A DNA stretch of 64,000 nt from Micromonospora echinaurantiaca (GTDB taxonomy: Bacteria > Actinomycetota > Actinomycetes > Mycobacteriales > Micromonosporaceae). The notes beneath the pieces were generated by a model. It saw only the letters and a program-made list of their open reading frames with translations. It was not told where the DNA came from and made no database searches. The stretch lies in the NCBI RefSeq assembly GCF_900090235.1, contig NZ_LT607750.1:1748501-1812500 (forward strand). The letters run 5' to 3'. The first letter of the stretch is position 1. Every line of letters begins with the position of its first letter. Made by a program: the position numbers and the translations under genes. This document shows positions 1-8,521 of the stretch, one piece after another.

Positions 1-1165
1 CGGCGTCGTTGTACCACCCCGCCGGCGCGGGCGGTAGCGGCTCGGGCAGGGACGTGGTGCCGTTGCGCAGGGCACGGCTCAGCAGGACCACCTCGTCCAC
101 CTTCTGCCGGGCGAAGGCGAGCCGCCGGCGCAGGGCCGGATCGAGCGCGGTTTCGGCGGACAGATCCACCGGTAGGTGCAGCAGCGAGCACGACGAGGAC
201 ACGGCGACGTGGTCGGCGAGCCCGGTCACGACGGCGCCGGCGGCGACCGCGGCGCGCAGGTCGGTACGCCAGACGTTGCGACCGTCGACGAGGCCGGCGA
301 CGATCGTCTTGCCGCGCAGCGGACCCGCGCCGGCGAGCCCTCGCAGGTTGCCAGGCCCGGCCACCAGATCCACACCGAGAGCCTCGACCGGCGTGTCGAG
401 CAGCGCGGGGAGCGCGTCGCCGAGTTCCCCGAAGTACGTGGCGACGAAGATGTTCGGTCGCCCCTGCACCGCGCACAGCCGGTGGTAGGCGCCGCGCAGC
501 GCGTCGATCTCGGCGGCGCTCCGATCGGTGACGTAGGCCGGTTCGTCCAGCTGCACCCACTGCACGCCGGCGGCACCGAGGGACCGCAGGATGTCCGCGT
601 ACACGTCGACGAGGTCGGCCAACCGGTCGAACGGTTCGTCGTGCGGCTCGGTGGGCTTGGCCAGCAGGAGGAACGTGGCCGGCCCGACCAGCACCGGCCG
701 GCTCTCGACACCCAGGTCGCGCGCTTCGCGGTACTCACCCAGCGCCTTCGCGGGATCCGCCGCGAAGGCGGTGTCGGCGCCGATCTCGGGAACCAGGTAG
801 TGGTAGTTGGTGTCGAACCACTTCGTCAGCTCCAGCGCCGGCTCGGTGTCGGCGCCGCGCGCCATGGCGAAGTAGGTGTCCAGGTCGGACAGGCCGAGTC
901 GGGCGAACCGGTGCGGGATCGCGCCGACGGCGACGGCGGTGTCGAGCATGTGGTCGTAGTAGGAGAACGTGTTGGACGGGATCGCGTCCAGGCGCGCGTC
1001 ACGCAGCGTTCGCCAGACCTCAGCCCGCAACGTGGCCGAGGTCGCCGCCAACTTCTCGGCGTCGATCCTGCCGGCCCAGTAGCTCTCCACGGCCTTCTTG
1101 AGTTCACGGTTGCCGCCGATACGCGGATAGCCGAGCACGGTGCTCTGACCGAATGCGGTACTCAT
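1..1165 (-). CDS. metE: Cobalamin-independent methionine synthase, N-terminal part (cut by window edge)
   Basis: Transfers a methyl group from 5-methyltetrahydrofolate polyglutamate to homocysteine without B12, in the cytoplasm. The reverse strand reads MSTAFGQSTVLGYPRIGG, the canonical MetE N-terminus, where the RIGGNRELKK stretch binds substrate folate. It then continues through the NTFSYYDHMLD, KWFDTNYHYLVPE and QLDEPAYVTD blocks. About 388 codons are visible; the family is normally about 750-780 residues, so the zinc- and homocysteine-binding C-terminal half lies outside the window. The ATG at 1165 is preceded by a GGGAAGGA Shine-Dalgarno. A cobalamin riboswitch lies directly upstream, so the enzyme is expected to be made only when B12 is scarce, which implies a B12-dependent metH elsewhere. 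Identification is very secure. Confidence 0.96.
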   Translation of the reverse strand, partial: MSTAFGQSTVLGYPRIGGNRELKKAVESYWAGRIDAEKLAATSATLRAEVWRTLRDARLDAIPSNTFSYYDHMLDTAVAVGAIPHRFARLGLSDLDTYFAMARGADTEPALELTKWFDTNYHYLVPEIGADTAFAADPAKALGEYREARDLGVESRPVLVGPATFLLLAKPTEPHDEPFDRLADLVDVYADILRSLGAAGVQWVQLDEPAYVTDRSAAEIDALRGAYHRLCAVQGRPNIFVATYFGELGDALPALLDTPVEALGVDLVAGPGNLRGLAGAGPLRGKTIVAGLVDGRNVWRTDLRAAVAAGAVVTGLADHVAVSSSCSLLHLPVDLSAETALDPALRRRLAFARQKVDEVVLLSRALRNGTTSLPEPLPPAPAGWYNDA

Positions 1166-1299
1166 GGGGTCCTTCCCTCGAAGTGCCCGAGGACTCGCGT
1201 GACAGCAGGGAGGGAAGGGGTACGCCCGACGTACCGGCTTCCGCCCGGCCGTCCCGAGAGACCGTCGGCGGCGCACACCGGGTGGCGTGCGCGGTGCGG

Positions 1300-1482
1300 G
1301 CAGGTCTTCGGACTCGTGGGCGTGACCGGTACGGTCGCCTACTGGCCGTCGCTTCCCAGACCTCGCGGTCCAGTGCTCATGACGGCGGTCGTTCCCACTC
1401 ACCGCTGCGGGGCAGTCCCGGACTCGCACCGGGTTCCCTCTTACGACGCCGCGCCCGTTGTGGGCACGGCGAACCAGCACCG
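1300..1482 (-). promoter_or_regulatory. Cobalamin riboswitch upstream of metE
   Basis: On the minus strand the region reads AAGAGGGAA, then GGTGCGAGTCCGGGACTGCC, then CCGCAGCGGTGAG, then GGGAAGCGACGGCCAGTAGG, then CGAGTCCGAAGACCTGCC. These are the conserved cobalamin-aptamer core blocks in the right order. It ends about 135 bases before the metE ATG. Boundaries are approximate. A nearly identical core occurs upstream of nrdA. Confidence 0.95.
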
Positions 1483-1527
1483 TTGTTCATCCTAAGGGGG
1501 CGAGGAGCGAATGTGGGCGGGCCCGCC

Positions 1528-1554
1528 TGGCGCGGATCGAGAAGATCCGCGCCA
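1528..1554 (-). terminator. Hairpin terminator after nrdAB
   Basis: A perfect 11-bp stem (TGGCGCGGATC / GATCCGCGCCA) with a 5-base loop lies about 75 bases downstream of the nrdB stop and just upstream of the metE leader. It probably insulates metE from nrdAB readthrough. There is no U-tract, as is common in high-GC actinobacteria. Confidence 0.75.
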
Positions 1555-1629
1555 ACGCGTGCCCGGCCAACCGCGGCTGTCAGCGCCGCACCGCCGCCAT
1601 GGCTGACGATGCTCCGGCCGTTCACCCCG

Positions 1630-2664
1630 TCAGAAGTCGTCGTCGAAGGTGACGCTCCCGGTGACGCCCACCTGGTACGCCGACACCCGCCGCTCGAAGA
1701 AGTTCGACAACTCCTGCACGTCCTGCAGTTCCATGAACGCGAACGGGTTCGCCGAGCCGTAGAGCGGCGCGATGCCGAGCTGGGCGAGCCGGCGGTCGGC
1801 GACGTGCTGGAGGTACTCCCGCATGTCCCGTAGCGACAACCCGGAGACGCCCTGTTCGAGCAGGTCCTCGGCGAACTGGGCCTCGCACTCGACCGCCTCG
1901 GCCAGCATCTCCCGCACCTGGCGGACCAGCTCCTCGTCGAACAGCTCCGGTTCCTCGCGCCGAACGGTGTCCACCACGTCGAAGGCGAACGCCATGTGCA
2001 TCGACTCGTCGCGGAACACCCAGTTGGTGCCGGAGGCGAGCCCGTTGAGCAGGCCCCGGGAGCGCAGGAAGTAGACGTAGGCGAAGGCGCCGTAGAAGAA
2101 CAGGCCCTCGATGCAGGCGGCGAAGCAGATCAGGTTGAGCAGGAACGCCCTTCGGTCCGCGCGGGATCTGAGCTCGCGCAGCTCGAAGACGGAGTCGATC
2201 CAGCGGAAGCAGAACTCCGCCTTGCGCCGGATCGACGGGATGTTCTCGATGGCGGCGAACGCCGCGAAGCGCTCCCGCTCGTCGGGCACGTAGGTGTCGA
2301 GCAGGTTCAGGTAGAACTGGACGTGCACGGCCTCCTCGAACAGCTGCCGGGACAGGTAGAGCCGGCCCTCCGGCGAGTTGACGTGCTGGTAGAGGTTGAG
2401 CACCAGGTTGTTGGCGACGATGGTGTCGCCGGTGGCGAAGAACGCGACCAGCCGGGACACCAGGTGCTGCTCGGCGGGCGAAAGCTTCGCCAGGTCGGCG
2501 AGGTCGGCGTGCAGGTCGACCTCCTCGACGGTCCAGGTGTTCTTGATGGCGTCCTTGAACCGGTCGAAGAAGTGCGGGTAGCGCATCGGCCGCAGGGTCA
2601 GGTCCATGCCGGGATCGAGCAGCATGTGCCGGGTGTCGGTACGGAGTTCGGGTGTCCTGGTCAC
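1630..2664 (-). CDS. nrdB: Class Ia ribonucleotide reductase, small (radical) subunit
   Basis: Houses the diiron-tyrosyl radical cofactor that starts nucleotide reduction in the NrdA partner. It is 344 residues, a normal length. The metal ligands are visible in order: Asp in FATGDTIVANN, Glu and His in FEEAVHVQFY, Glu in ACIEGLFF, and Glu/His in FRDESMHMAF. The tyrosine four residues after the EAVH histidine is in the position of the E. coli radical Tyr122, so this is a canonical tyrosyl-radical enzyme rather than the Phe-substituted Ic type. The C-terminal tail, ending in Phe, would dock on NrdA. The ATG overlaps the nrdA stop by 4 bases, so the subunits are translationally coupled under the upstream cobalamin riboswitch. 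Confidence 0.95.
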   Translation of the reverse strand: MTRTPELRTDTRHMLLDPGMDLTLRPMRYPHFFDRFKDAIKNTWTVEEVDLHADLADLAKLSPAEQHLVSRLVAFFATGDTIVANNLVLNLYQHVNSPEGRLYLSRQLFEEAVHVQFYLNLLDTYVPDERERFAAFAAIENIPSIRRKAEFCFRWIDSVFELRELRSRADRRAFLLNLICFAACIEGLFFYGAFAYVYFLRSRGLLNGLASGTNWVFRDESMHMAFAFDVVDTVRREEPELFDEELVRQVREMLAEAVECEAQFAEDLLEQGVSGLSLRDMREYLQHVADRRLAQLGIAPLYGSANPFAFMELQDVQELSNFFERRVSAYQVGVTGSVTFDDDF

Positions 2665-5051
2665 TGGCAGGCCTCACAGCTCTCGGGGTTCTCCAGGGAG
2701 CAGGCCAGTGCCTCGGCGTCGCTGACGGCGACGACCGGCTTGACCACCGGTGTGACGGCGACGGTGGCCTGCTGGATCCGCGTCGCGGGACGCGAGCGCA
2801 GGTAGTAGGTGGTCTTCAGCCCGGACTTCCAGGCGTACAGGTACATCGACGACAGCTTGCCGATGGTCGGCGCGCCCATGAACAGGTTCAGCGACTGCGA
2901 CTGGTCGACGTACGGCGCGCGGGCGGCGGCGAGATCGATCAGCGCTCGCTGCGGCAGCTCCCACGCGGTGCGGAACACCGTCCGCACGTCGGCCGGCAGG
3001 TCGGTGATGCCCTGCACCGATCCCTCGGCGCGCTTGATCTGGTCCCGGATCGCCGGTGTCCACAGCCCGCGCGCCTTCAGCTCACCGACCAGGTAGGTGT
3101 TGACCTGGAGGAACTCGCCGGACATCGTCTCGCGTTTGAACAGGTTGGACACCTGCGGCTCGATGCACTCGTAGCAGCCGGCGATCGAGGCGATGGTGGC
3201 GGTCGGGGCGATCGCGACCAGCAGCGAGTTGCGCAGGCCGTGCGCGGCGACCCGCGCCCGCAGCGCGGCCCACCGCTCGCGCTGCGCGGGCTCGGCGCCC
3301 CACAGGTCCGGGTGCAGCTCACCCCGGGCGGCGCGGGTCTCGGCGTACGCGGGGTGCGCGCCGAACCGCTCCGCCAGGCCGGCCGAGGTCTCCAGGGCGG
3401 TCAGGAAGATCTCCTCCTGCACCCGGGTGGACAGCTCCTTCGCCTCGGCCGAGTCGAACGGCAGGCGCAGCGTGAAGAACGCGTCCTGCAGTCCCATCAG
3501 GCCGAGCCCGACCGGCCGCCAGCGTGGGTTCGATGCCGCCGCCTGCTCGGCCGGGTAGTAGTTGATGTCGATCACCCGATCGAGGAACACCACCGCGGTG
3601 CGGACGGTCGACCGCAGCTTCGCCCAGTCGACCCCGTCGGCGGTGACGTGCGTGCCGAGGTTGACCGAGCCCAGGTTGCACACCGCCGTCTCGGTGTCGT
3701 CGTTCACCTCGAGGATCTCGGTGCAGAGATTCGACAGGTGGATCGTGTTGCCCGGCGCACCGGTCTGGTTGGACAGCCGGTTCGACGGGTCCTTGAACGT
3801 CATCCACCCGTTGCCGGTCTGCGCCAGCGTGCGCATCATCCGCCCGTACAGGTCCCGGGCCCGGACCGTCCGGACCGCCTTCTTCTCCGCGACCCGGTAG
3901 GCGGCGTCGAACTCCTCGCCGTACAGGTCGGGCAGCTCCGGCGCGTCGGACGGGTCGATCAGCGACCAGTCGCCGTCCGCCTCGACCCGGCGCATGAACT
4001 CGTCCGGGATCCAGTTGGCCAGGTTGAGGTTGTGCGTACGCCGGGACTCCTCGCCGGTGTTGTCGCGCAGCTCCAGGAACTCCTCGATGTCCGGGTGCCA
4101 CGGCTCCAGGTAGACGCAGGCCGCGCCCTTGCGCCGGCCGCCCTGGTTGACCGCGGCGACACCGGCGTCGAGGGTCTTCAGGAACGGCACGATGCCGTTG
4201 GAGCGGCCGTTCGTGCCGCGGATCAGCGCGCCCCGGCCGCGCACCCGAGACCAGGAGATGCCGATGCCGCCGGAGAACTTCGACAGCTTCGCCACCTGGT
4301 GGTACCGCTCGTAGATCGAGTCCAACTCGTCCCGCGGCGAGTCCACCAGGAAGCACGACGACATCTGGGTGTGCCGGGTGCCCGCGTTGAACAACGTCGG
4401 TGAGCTGGGCAGGTACGCCAGTGACGACATCAGGCGGTAGAACCCGACCGCCTCGACCGGCGTCTGCGACAACCCGCAGGCCACCCGCAGCAGCCAGTAC
4501 TGCGGCGTCTCCACCACCAGCCGCGACTCGGGGTGGCGCAGCAGGTACCGGTCGGCGACGGTACGCAGCCCGAAGTACTCGAAGCGCAGGTCACCGTCCG
4601 GGTCCACGGCGTCGTCCAGTTCCCGGGCGTTGTCGGCCACGAACGCGGCGGTGTCGTCGCCGATCAGGCCCAGGCCGTGGGCGTATCCGATGGACTGGCT
4701 GAAGCTCGCCACATCCTGCCCGCGGACCTCCTTGTCCACGTACGCGGCCAACAGCCGCGCCGCGAGCCTGGAGTACTGCGGCTCCTCGCCGATCAGCTCC
4801 GCCGCCGTCTGGATCGACAACTTGTCCAGCTCCGCGGTGGTCGCTCCATCGTAGAGACCACTGATCGTCTTCGTGGCCACCCGCAACGGGTCCACCTCGG
4901 CCAGGTCGGCGGCCCACCGCTGCACCGCCTCGACGATCCGGTTGACGTCCACCGGCTCGGTGCCACCGTTGCGTTTGCGGACCCGCATCACCTGCCGGCG
5001 CTGCTCCGGTGCGCCCGCGCCCGGCCCGGACCGCTCCCGTACCACCGTCAT
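2661..5051 (-). CDS. nrdA: Class Ia ribonucleotide reductase, large (catalytic) subunit
   Basis: Reduces ribonucleoside diphosphates to deoxyribonucleotides. It is 796 residues from the ATG at 5051, chosen over an upstream ATG at 5102 because a GGAGAGG Shine-Dalgarno lies just ahead. The N-terminus carries an ATP-cone (RKRNGGTEPVDVNRIVEAVQ), the site of allosteric activity control. The active site shows SSCFLVDS, NLCTEILE (the Asn-x-Cys-x-Glu triad) and VCNLGSVNLG, which supplies the second redox cysteine. The C-terminal CEACQ is the mobile cysteine pair that accepts electrons from thioredoxin or glutaredoxin. It is coupled to nrdB and preceded by a cobalamin riboswitch, the arrangement described for nrdAB in Streptomyces coelicolor, which also has a B12-dependent NrdJ. 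An nrdJ elsewhere in this genome is therefore expected. Confidence 0.95.
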   Translation of the reverse strand: MTVVRERSGPGAGAPEQRRQVMRVRKRNGGTEPVDVNRIVEAVQRWAADLAEVDPLRVATKTISGLYDGATTAELDKLSIQTAAELIGEEPQYSRLAARLLAAYVDKEVRGQDVASFSQSIGYAHGLGLIGDDTAAFVADNARELDDAVDPDGDLRFEYFGLRTVADRYLLRHPESRLVVETPQYWLLRVACGLSQTPVEAVGFYRLMSSLAYLPSSPTLFNAGTRHTQMSSCFLVDSPRDELDSIYERYHQVAKLSKFSGGIGISWSRVRGRGALIRGTNGRSNGIVPFLKTLDAGVAAVNQGGRRKGAACVYLEPWHPDIEEFLELRDNTGEESRRTHNLNLANWIPDEFMRRVEADGDWSLIDPSDAPELPDLYGEEFDAAYRVAEKKAVRTVRARDLYGRMMRTLAQTGNGWMTFKDPSNRLSNQTGAPGNTIHLSNLCTEILEVNDDTETAVCNLGSVNLGTHVTADGVDWAKLRSTVRTAVVFLDRVIDINYYPAEQAAASNPRWRPVGLGLMGLQDAFFTLRLPFDSAEAKELSTRVQEEIFLTALETSAGLAERFGAHPAYAETRAARGELHPDLWGAEPAQRERWAALRARVAAHGLRNSLLVAIAPTATIASIAGCYECIEPQVSNLFKRETMSGEFLQVNTYLVGELKARGLWTPAIRDQIKRAEGSVQGITDLPADVRTVFRTAWELPQRALIDLAAARAPYVDQSQSLNLFMGAPTIGKLSSMYLYAWKSGLKTTYYLRSRPATRIQQATVAVTPVVKPVVAVSDAEALACSLENPESCEACQ

Positions 5052-5183
5052 GACCTCTCCTCGCGCTGTCTCCGATGGCCATCGGACGCGGGAGAACGCC
5101 AACGGGCCCGACGCAGGCCCGGTTGCTGGCGTCGGTCGTCCCGCGCGACCTCCGACCGCCGCGCGCGACGGCGCACGGCGCGC

Positions 5184-5368
5184 TGGCAGGTCTTCGGACT
5201 CGCGGGCCTGACCGGGGTCGCCGGTCGCCTACTGGCCGTCGCTTCCCAGGCCGGTGCGGCCCAGTGCTGTTGACGGCGGTCGTTCCCACTCACCGCTGCG
5301 GGGCAGTCCCGGACTCGCACCGGGTTCCCTCTTGCCTCGGCCGCCGTCACGCGGCCGAACCAGCTGCG
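5184..5368 (-). promoter_or_regulatory. Cobalamin riboswitch upstream of nrdAB
   Basis: The minus strand carries the same ordered blocks as the metE leader: AAGAGGGAACCCGGTGCGAG, GACTGCCCCGCAGCGGTGAG, GGGAAGCGACGGCCAGTAGG and CGAGTCCGAAGACCTGCC. The leader ends about 130 bases before the nrdA ATG. B12 should repress the B12-independent reductase. The core is nearly base-for-base the metE one, which suggests duplication of a regulatory cassette. Confidence 0.95.
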
Positions 5369-5456
5369 TGGGACACCATATATGCCGCTGCCGTCGTGCG
5401 GGCAACACCAGATGTCGCGTCAGCGTGTCGGCTTCGTCTCACCGGTCGTCGCGCCG

Positions 5457-5526
5457 GACGGCAGCCGCCCGCCTCGCCGTCGGGCGCGCTTGACGGCAGC
5501 CGCCCGCCCCGCCGTTTGGCGCGCCG
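5457..5526. repeat. 35-bp tandem duplication between two divergent riboswitches
   Basis: Two adjacent copies of a 35-bp unit start with GACGGCAGCCGCCCGCC at 5457 and 5492 and differ at only a few positions. They lie in the roughly 315-bp spacer between the leftward nrdAB leader and the rightward cbiM leader, where I see no gene. This may be simple replication slippage in GC-rich DNA or a repeated protein-binding site. Confidence 0.7.
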
Positions 5527-5684
5527 GGCGGCGGGGCGGCCGCCGCGGCCAGCAATCCGCGGCCGTGGCCCGCGACCCGCGGAACGCCTCTGAGCAGGGT
5601 CGCGAGGCGGCGGCCGCCGGACGGCAGGTGTTCGGGCGGGGGGCGGCCGCTTGCCCGGAGGATGACCGCCGGATAGCCTCTCGC

Positions 5685-5833
5685 CGTCAAGGTGCACGGG
5701 AAGCCGGTGTGAGACCGGCGCGGCCCTCGCCACTGTGACCGGGTAGCGATCTCCGACGACGCCACTGGGCCCACCCGGGCCTGGGAAGGCCGGAGCGAGC
5801 GTCGATCCGGGAGCCAGGAGACCGGCCTTGACG
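5685..5833 (+). promoter_or_regulatory. Cobalamin riboswitch upstream of cbiMNQO
   Basis: The plus strand shows GGTGCACGGGAAGCCGGTG, GAGACCGGCGCGGCCCTCGC, CACTGTGACCGGG, GCCACTGGGCC, CCTGGGAAGGCC and GGAGCCAGGAGACCGGCC, the ordered cobalamin-aptamer blocks. Helix P1 closes perfectly: CGTCAAGG at 5685-5692 pairs with CCTTGACG at 5826-5833. The cbiM start follows 41 bases later. Cobalt uptake should be switched off by B12. This aptamer is clearly diverged from the two left-facing copies. Confidence 0.95.
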
Positions 5834-5874
5834 AGTGATCTCATCCACGAGGTGTTGGAGAGGAAGGTCGTCCC

Positions 5875-6555
5875 GTGCACATTGCCGAGGGCTATCTACC
5901 CCCGGTGCAGGCCGCGGCGTGGTTCGCGGTGTCCGCACCGTTCGTCGTCCACGGCAGCCGGGCACTGGTCCGGCAGGTCCGCCGCGATCCGGAGTCGAAA
6001 CTGCTGCTGGGGGCGGCCGGCGCGTTCACGTTCGTGCTGTCCGCGTTGAAGATCCCGTCGGTCACCGGATCGTGTTCGCACCCCACCGGCACCGGGCTGG
6101 GCGCGGTGCTGTTCCGGCCACCGCTGATGAGCGTGCTGGGCGGCATCGTGCTGCTGTTCCAGGCGGTGCTGCTGGCCCACGGCGGGTTGAGCACGCTGGG
6201 CGCGAACATCTTCTCGATGGCGATCGTCGGCCCCTGGGTCGCCTTCGCCGTCTACTCCCTGATCCGCCGGGTCGGTGGCGGGATGGACGTGGCCGTGTTC
6301 GCCGCCGCGGCGCTGGGTGACCTGGCCACCTACTGCGTCACCAGCGTCCAGCTGGCGCTGGCGTTCCCCGACCCGGCCGCCGGGTTCGTCGCCGCACTGG
6401 CGAAGTTCGGCGGGATCTTCGCGGTGACCCAGATCCCGCTGGCGATCAGCGAAGGGCTGCTCTCCGTGCTCGTGGTACGCCTGCTGACGCGTACCAGCGG
6501 CGACGACCTGCGCCGGCTCGGGGTGCTGCGGACGCCGGCGGAGGTGCGGGCGTGA
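5875..6555 (+). CDS. cbiM: Cobalt ECF transporter, substrate-specificity (S) component CbiM
   Basis: Membrane component that selects cobalt for the CbiMNQO energy-coupling-factor importer. It is 226 residues. It begins [10 protein letters not shown]; the N-terminal Met-His with His2 coordinates the metal in this family. Further conserved blocks are [20 protein letters not shown] and [20 protein letters not shown]. Several hydrophobic segments span the membrane. The start is GTG at 5875, with a purine-rich GGAGAGGAAGG upstream, and any upstream start would destroy the required N-terminal Met-His. The gene is controlled by the cobalamin riboswitch ending at 5833, and its stop overlaps cbiN. Confidence 0.96.
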   Translation: MHIAEGYLPPVQAAAWFAVSAPFVVHGSRALVRQVRRDPESKLLLGAAGAFTFVLSALKIPSVTGSCSHPTGTGLGAVLFRPPLMSVLGGIVLLFQAVLLAHGGLSTLGANIFSMAIVGPWVAFAVYSLIRRVGGGMDVAVFAAAALGDLATYCVTSVQLALAFPDPAAGFVAALAKFGGIFAVTQIPLAISEGLLSVLVVRLLTRTSGDDLRRLGVLRTPAEVRA

Positions 6556-6872
6556 AGCGCTTCACCCGGGTGAACCTGCTGTTGCTGCTCGCGGTGCTGG
6601 TCCTGGCGGTGGCGCCGGTGGCGCTCGGACTCGGATCGGGCGACGAGCCCTTCGCCGGCGCGGACGCCCTGGCCGAGCAGGCGATCGTGGCCGACCACCC
6701 CGACTACGAGCCGTGGTTCGCGCCGATCTACGAACCGCCGTCCGGCGAGGTGGAGTCGGCGCTGTTCGCGCTCCAGGCCGCGCTGGGCGCCGGGTTCCTC
6801 GGCTACTACTTCGGGGTCGCCCGGACCCGGCAGCGGCAGCGGAGCACCGCCGCCGAACAGCCGCGCGGGTAG
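6552..6872 (+). CDS. cbiN: Cobalt ECF transporter accessory subunit CbiN
   Basis: Small membrane protein that works with CbiM to allow cobalt loading. It is 106 residues, with one hydrophobic segment at residues 8-26 and a second at about 70-88. Between them is an extracytoplasmic loop containing the family-typical [28 protein letters not shown] region. The start GTG overlaps the cbiM stop by 4 bases (GTGA), and the stop overlaps cbiQ by one base, so translation is coupled. Confidence 0.94.
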   Translation: MKRFTRVNLLLLLAVLVLAVAPVALGLGSGDEPFAGADALAEQAIVADHPDYEPWFAPIYEPPSGEVESALFALQAALGAGFLGYYFGVARTRQRQRSTAAEQPRG

Positions 6873-7615
6873 TGTTCGCGCTCGACGTCGCGGCGCACAC
6901 CGGTCCCTGGCGGCTACGGCACCCCGCCGAGAAGGCGCTGCTCTCCCTCGGGTTGCTGGCCTGTGCGGTGGCCCTGCCGCCGTGGCCGGGTGCGGTGCTG
7001 TCGGGCGGGGCCGCCGCCGCCCTGCTGCTCGGGCCCGCCCGGGTGTCGCCGGCCGTGGTGCTGCGGGCGGCCCGGGTGCCGCTGCTGTTCGTGGCCACCT
7101 CGGCGGTGCCCCTGCTGGTGACCATGCCGGCGCCGGCCCGGCTGGCGGTCGACCCCGCCGGCCCCGCGCTGGCGGCGCAGACCGCCGGCCGGTCGGTGGC
7201 GGCGTTGACCTGCCTGCTGCTGTTCAGCGCCACCACACCGCTGTCGGACGTGCTGCCCCGGCTGCACCGGCTGGGGATTCCCCCGGCGGTCACCGAGGTC
7301 GCCGCGCTCACGTACCGGATGCTCTTCCTGCTCGTCGACAGCGTGCGCGCGGTCCGGGAGGCGCAGGCGGCGCGGCTCGGTTTCCGGACCTGGCGCACCG
7401 CCTACGCGTCCCTTGCCGGCCAGGCGGGCGCGGTGTTCGTCCGGGCGTTCAGCCGCGCGCGGCGGCTCGAGGAGGGGTTGGCGTTGCGGGGATACACCGG
7501 ATCGCTCACGGTGCAGGTGGAACCGCGCCGGATGTCGCCGCCCTTCGTGGCGGCGACCGTGGGGCTGCTGGTGGCGATCGTCGCCGCCACCACCGTCGCG
7601 GGGTCGCGGTGGTGA
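6872..7615 (+). CDS. cbiQ: Cobalt ECF transporter transmembrane (T) component CbiQ
   Basis: Couples ATP hydrolysis by CbiO to movement of the CbiM S-component. It is 247 residues from the GTG at 6872, which overlaps the last base of cbiN. A longer open frame extends upstream to 6713 but lies inside cbiN and is rejected. Several hydrophobic helices are followed by the cytoplasmic coupling-helix motifs AAQAARLGFRTW-like and EEGLALRGYTG, matching the conserved Ala-Arg-Gly coupling signatures of ECF T-components. The stop overlaps cbiO by 4 bases. Confidence 0.93.
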   Translation: MFALDVAAHTGPWRLRHPAEKALLSLGLLACAVALPPWPGAVLSGGAAAALLLGPARVSPAVVLRAARVPLLFVATSAVPLLVTMPAPARLAVDPAGPALAAQTAGRSVAALTCLLLFSATTPLSDVLPRLHRLGIPPAVTEVAALTYRMLFLLVDSVRAVREAQAARLGFRTWRTAYASLAGQAGAVFVRAFSRARRLEEGLALRGYTGSLTVQVEPRRMSPPFVAATVGLLVAIVAATTVAGSRW

Positions 7616-8481
7616 CCGGCCCGCTGCTGGAGCTGGCCGGGGTGCACTACGCCTACCAACCGGGCCGCCCGGTGCTGACCGGCGTCGACCTGCGCGTCGA
7701 GGCCGGGCGGCGGCTGGCCGTGGTCGGGCCCAACGGGGGCGGGAAGACCACCCTGTTCAAGTTGGCGGCCGGCGCGTTGACGCCCGGCTCGGGGCAGATC
7801 ACCGTGGCCGGCGACCGGGTCCGGCACACCCGGGCCGGCCTGCGCGCGGTGCGGCAGCAGGTCCAACTGGTGGTGCAGGACCCGGACGACCAGCTCTTCT
7901 CCGCCAGCGTCCGGCAGGACGTCTCCTTCGGACCGGTCAACCTCGGCCTGCCCGCCGAGCAGGTCCGCCAGCGCTGCGACGAGGCGCTGGCGGCGCTCGG
8001 TGTCACGGCGATCGCCGACCGCCCCACCCACCTGCTCTCCTACGGCCAGCGCAAGCGGGTGGCCATCGCCGGCGCCGTGGCGATGCGGCCCCGGCTGCTC
8101 ATCCTGGACGAGCCGACCGCCGGGCTCGACCCGGTCGGGGTGGAGGCGTTGCTGCGCACGCTGGACGACCTGCACTCCGCCGGCACGACGGTGGTGCTGT
8201 CCACCCACGACGTCGACCTCGCCTGTCGCTGGGCGGACACCATGGCCGTGGTCACCGGCGGCGGTGTGCGCACCATGCCGACAGCCGACGGGATGGCAGA
8301 CCCGCGACTGCTCACCGCGGCGCACCTGCTGCCCGCCTGGGCCCCGCTGGTGCACCGGCTCCTCGACCGGATCCCCGACCTGGCCGGGAACCGGCCCCGC
8401 TCCGCCGCCGAGCTCGCCGCACTGCTCGGCGACGATCCGGAGTGGACCGCCGGACACGGGGCGCCGTGGTCGCCGCCGTGA
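7612..8481 (+). CDS. cbiO: Cobalt ECF transporter ATPase (A component) CbiO
   Basis: Cytoplasmic ATPase that powers cobalt import. It is 289 residues from the GTG at 7612, which overlaps the cbiQ stop (GTGA). Walker A is GPNGGGKT at residues 39-46. The Q-loop VVQDPDDQLFS has the ECF-type Asp-Pro-Asp-Asp-Gln pattern. The signature is LLSYGQRKRVAIAGA, Walker B is LLILDEPTAGLD, and the switch histidine is in LSTHD. It is the last gene of the riboswitch-controlled cbiMNQO operon and converges on the polyprenyl synthase gene 40 bases away. Confidence 0.95.
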   Translation: MTGPLLELAGVHYAYQPGRPVLTGVDLRVEAGRRLAVVGPNGGGKTTLFKLAAGALTPGSGQITVAGDRVRHTRAGLRAVRQQVQLVVQDPDDQLFSASVRQDVSFGPVNLGLPAEQVRQRCDEALAALGVTAIADRPTHLLSYGQRKRVAIAGAVAMRPRLLILDEPTAGLDPVGVEALLRTLDDLHSAGTTVVLSTHDVDLACRWADTMAVVTGGGVRTMPTADGMADPRLLTAAHLLPAWAPLVHRLLDRIPDLAGNRPRSAAELAALLGDDPEWTAGHGAPWSPP

Positions 8482-8521
8482 CGGGAACGGCGGCGGGTGC
8501 ACTGCCGTGACCGCGGGCCGC

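Noticed and set aside
5370..5684. Small protein gene in the spacer between riboswitches
   Set aside because: Frames here are low-complexity Arg/Gly/Pro strings overlapping the tandem repeat.
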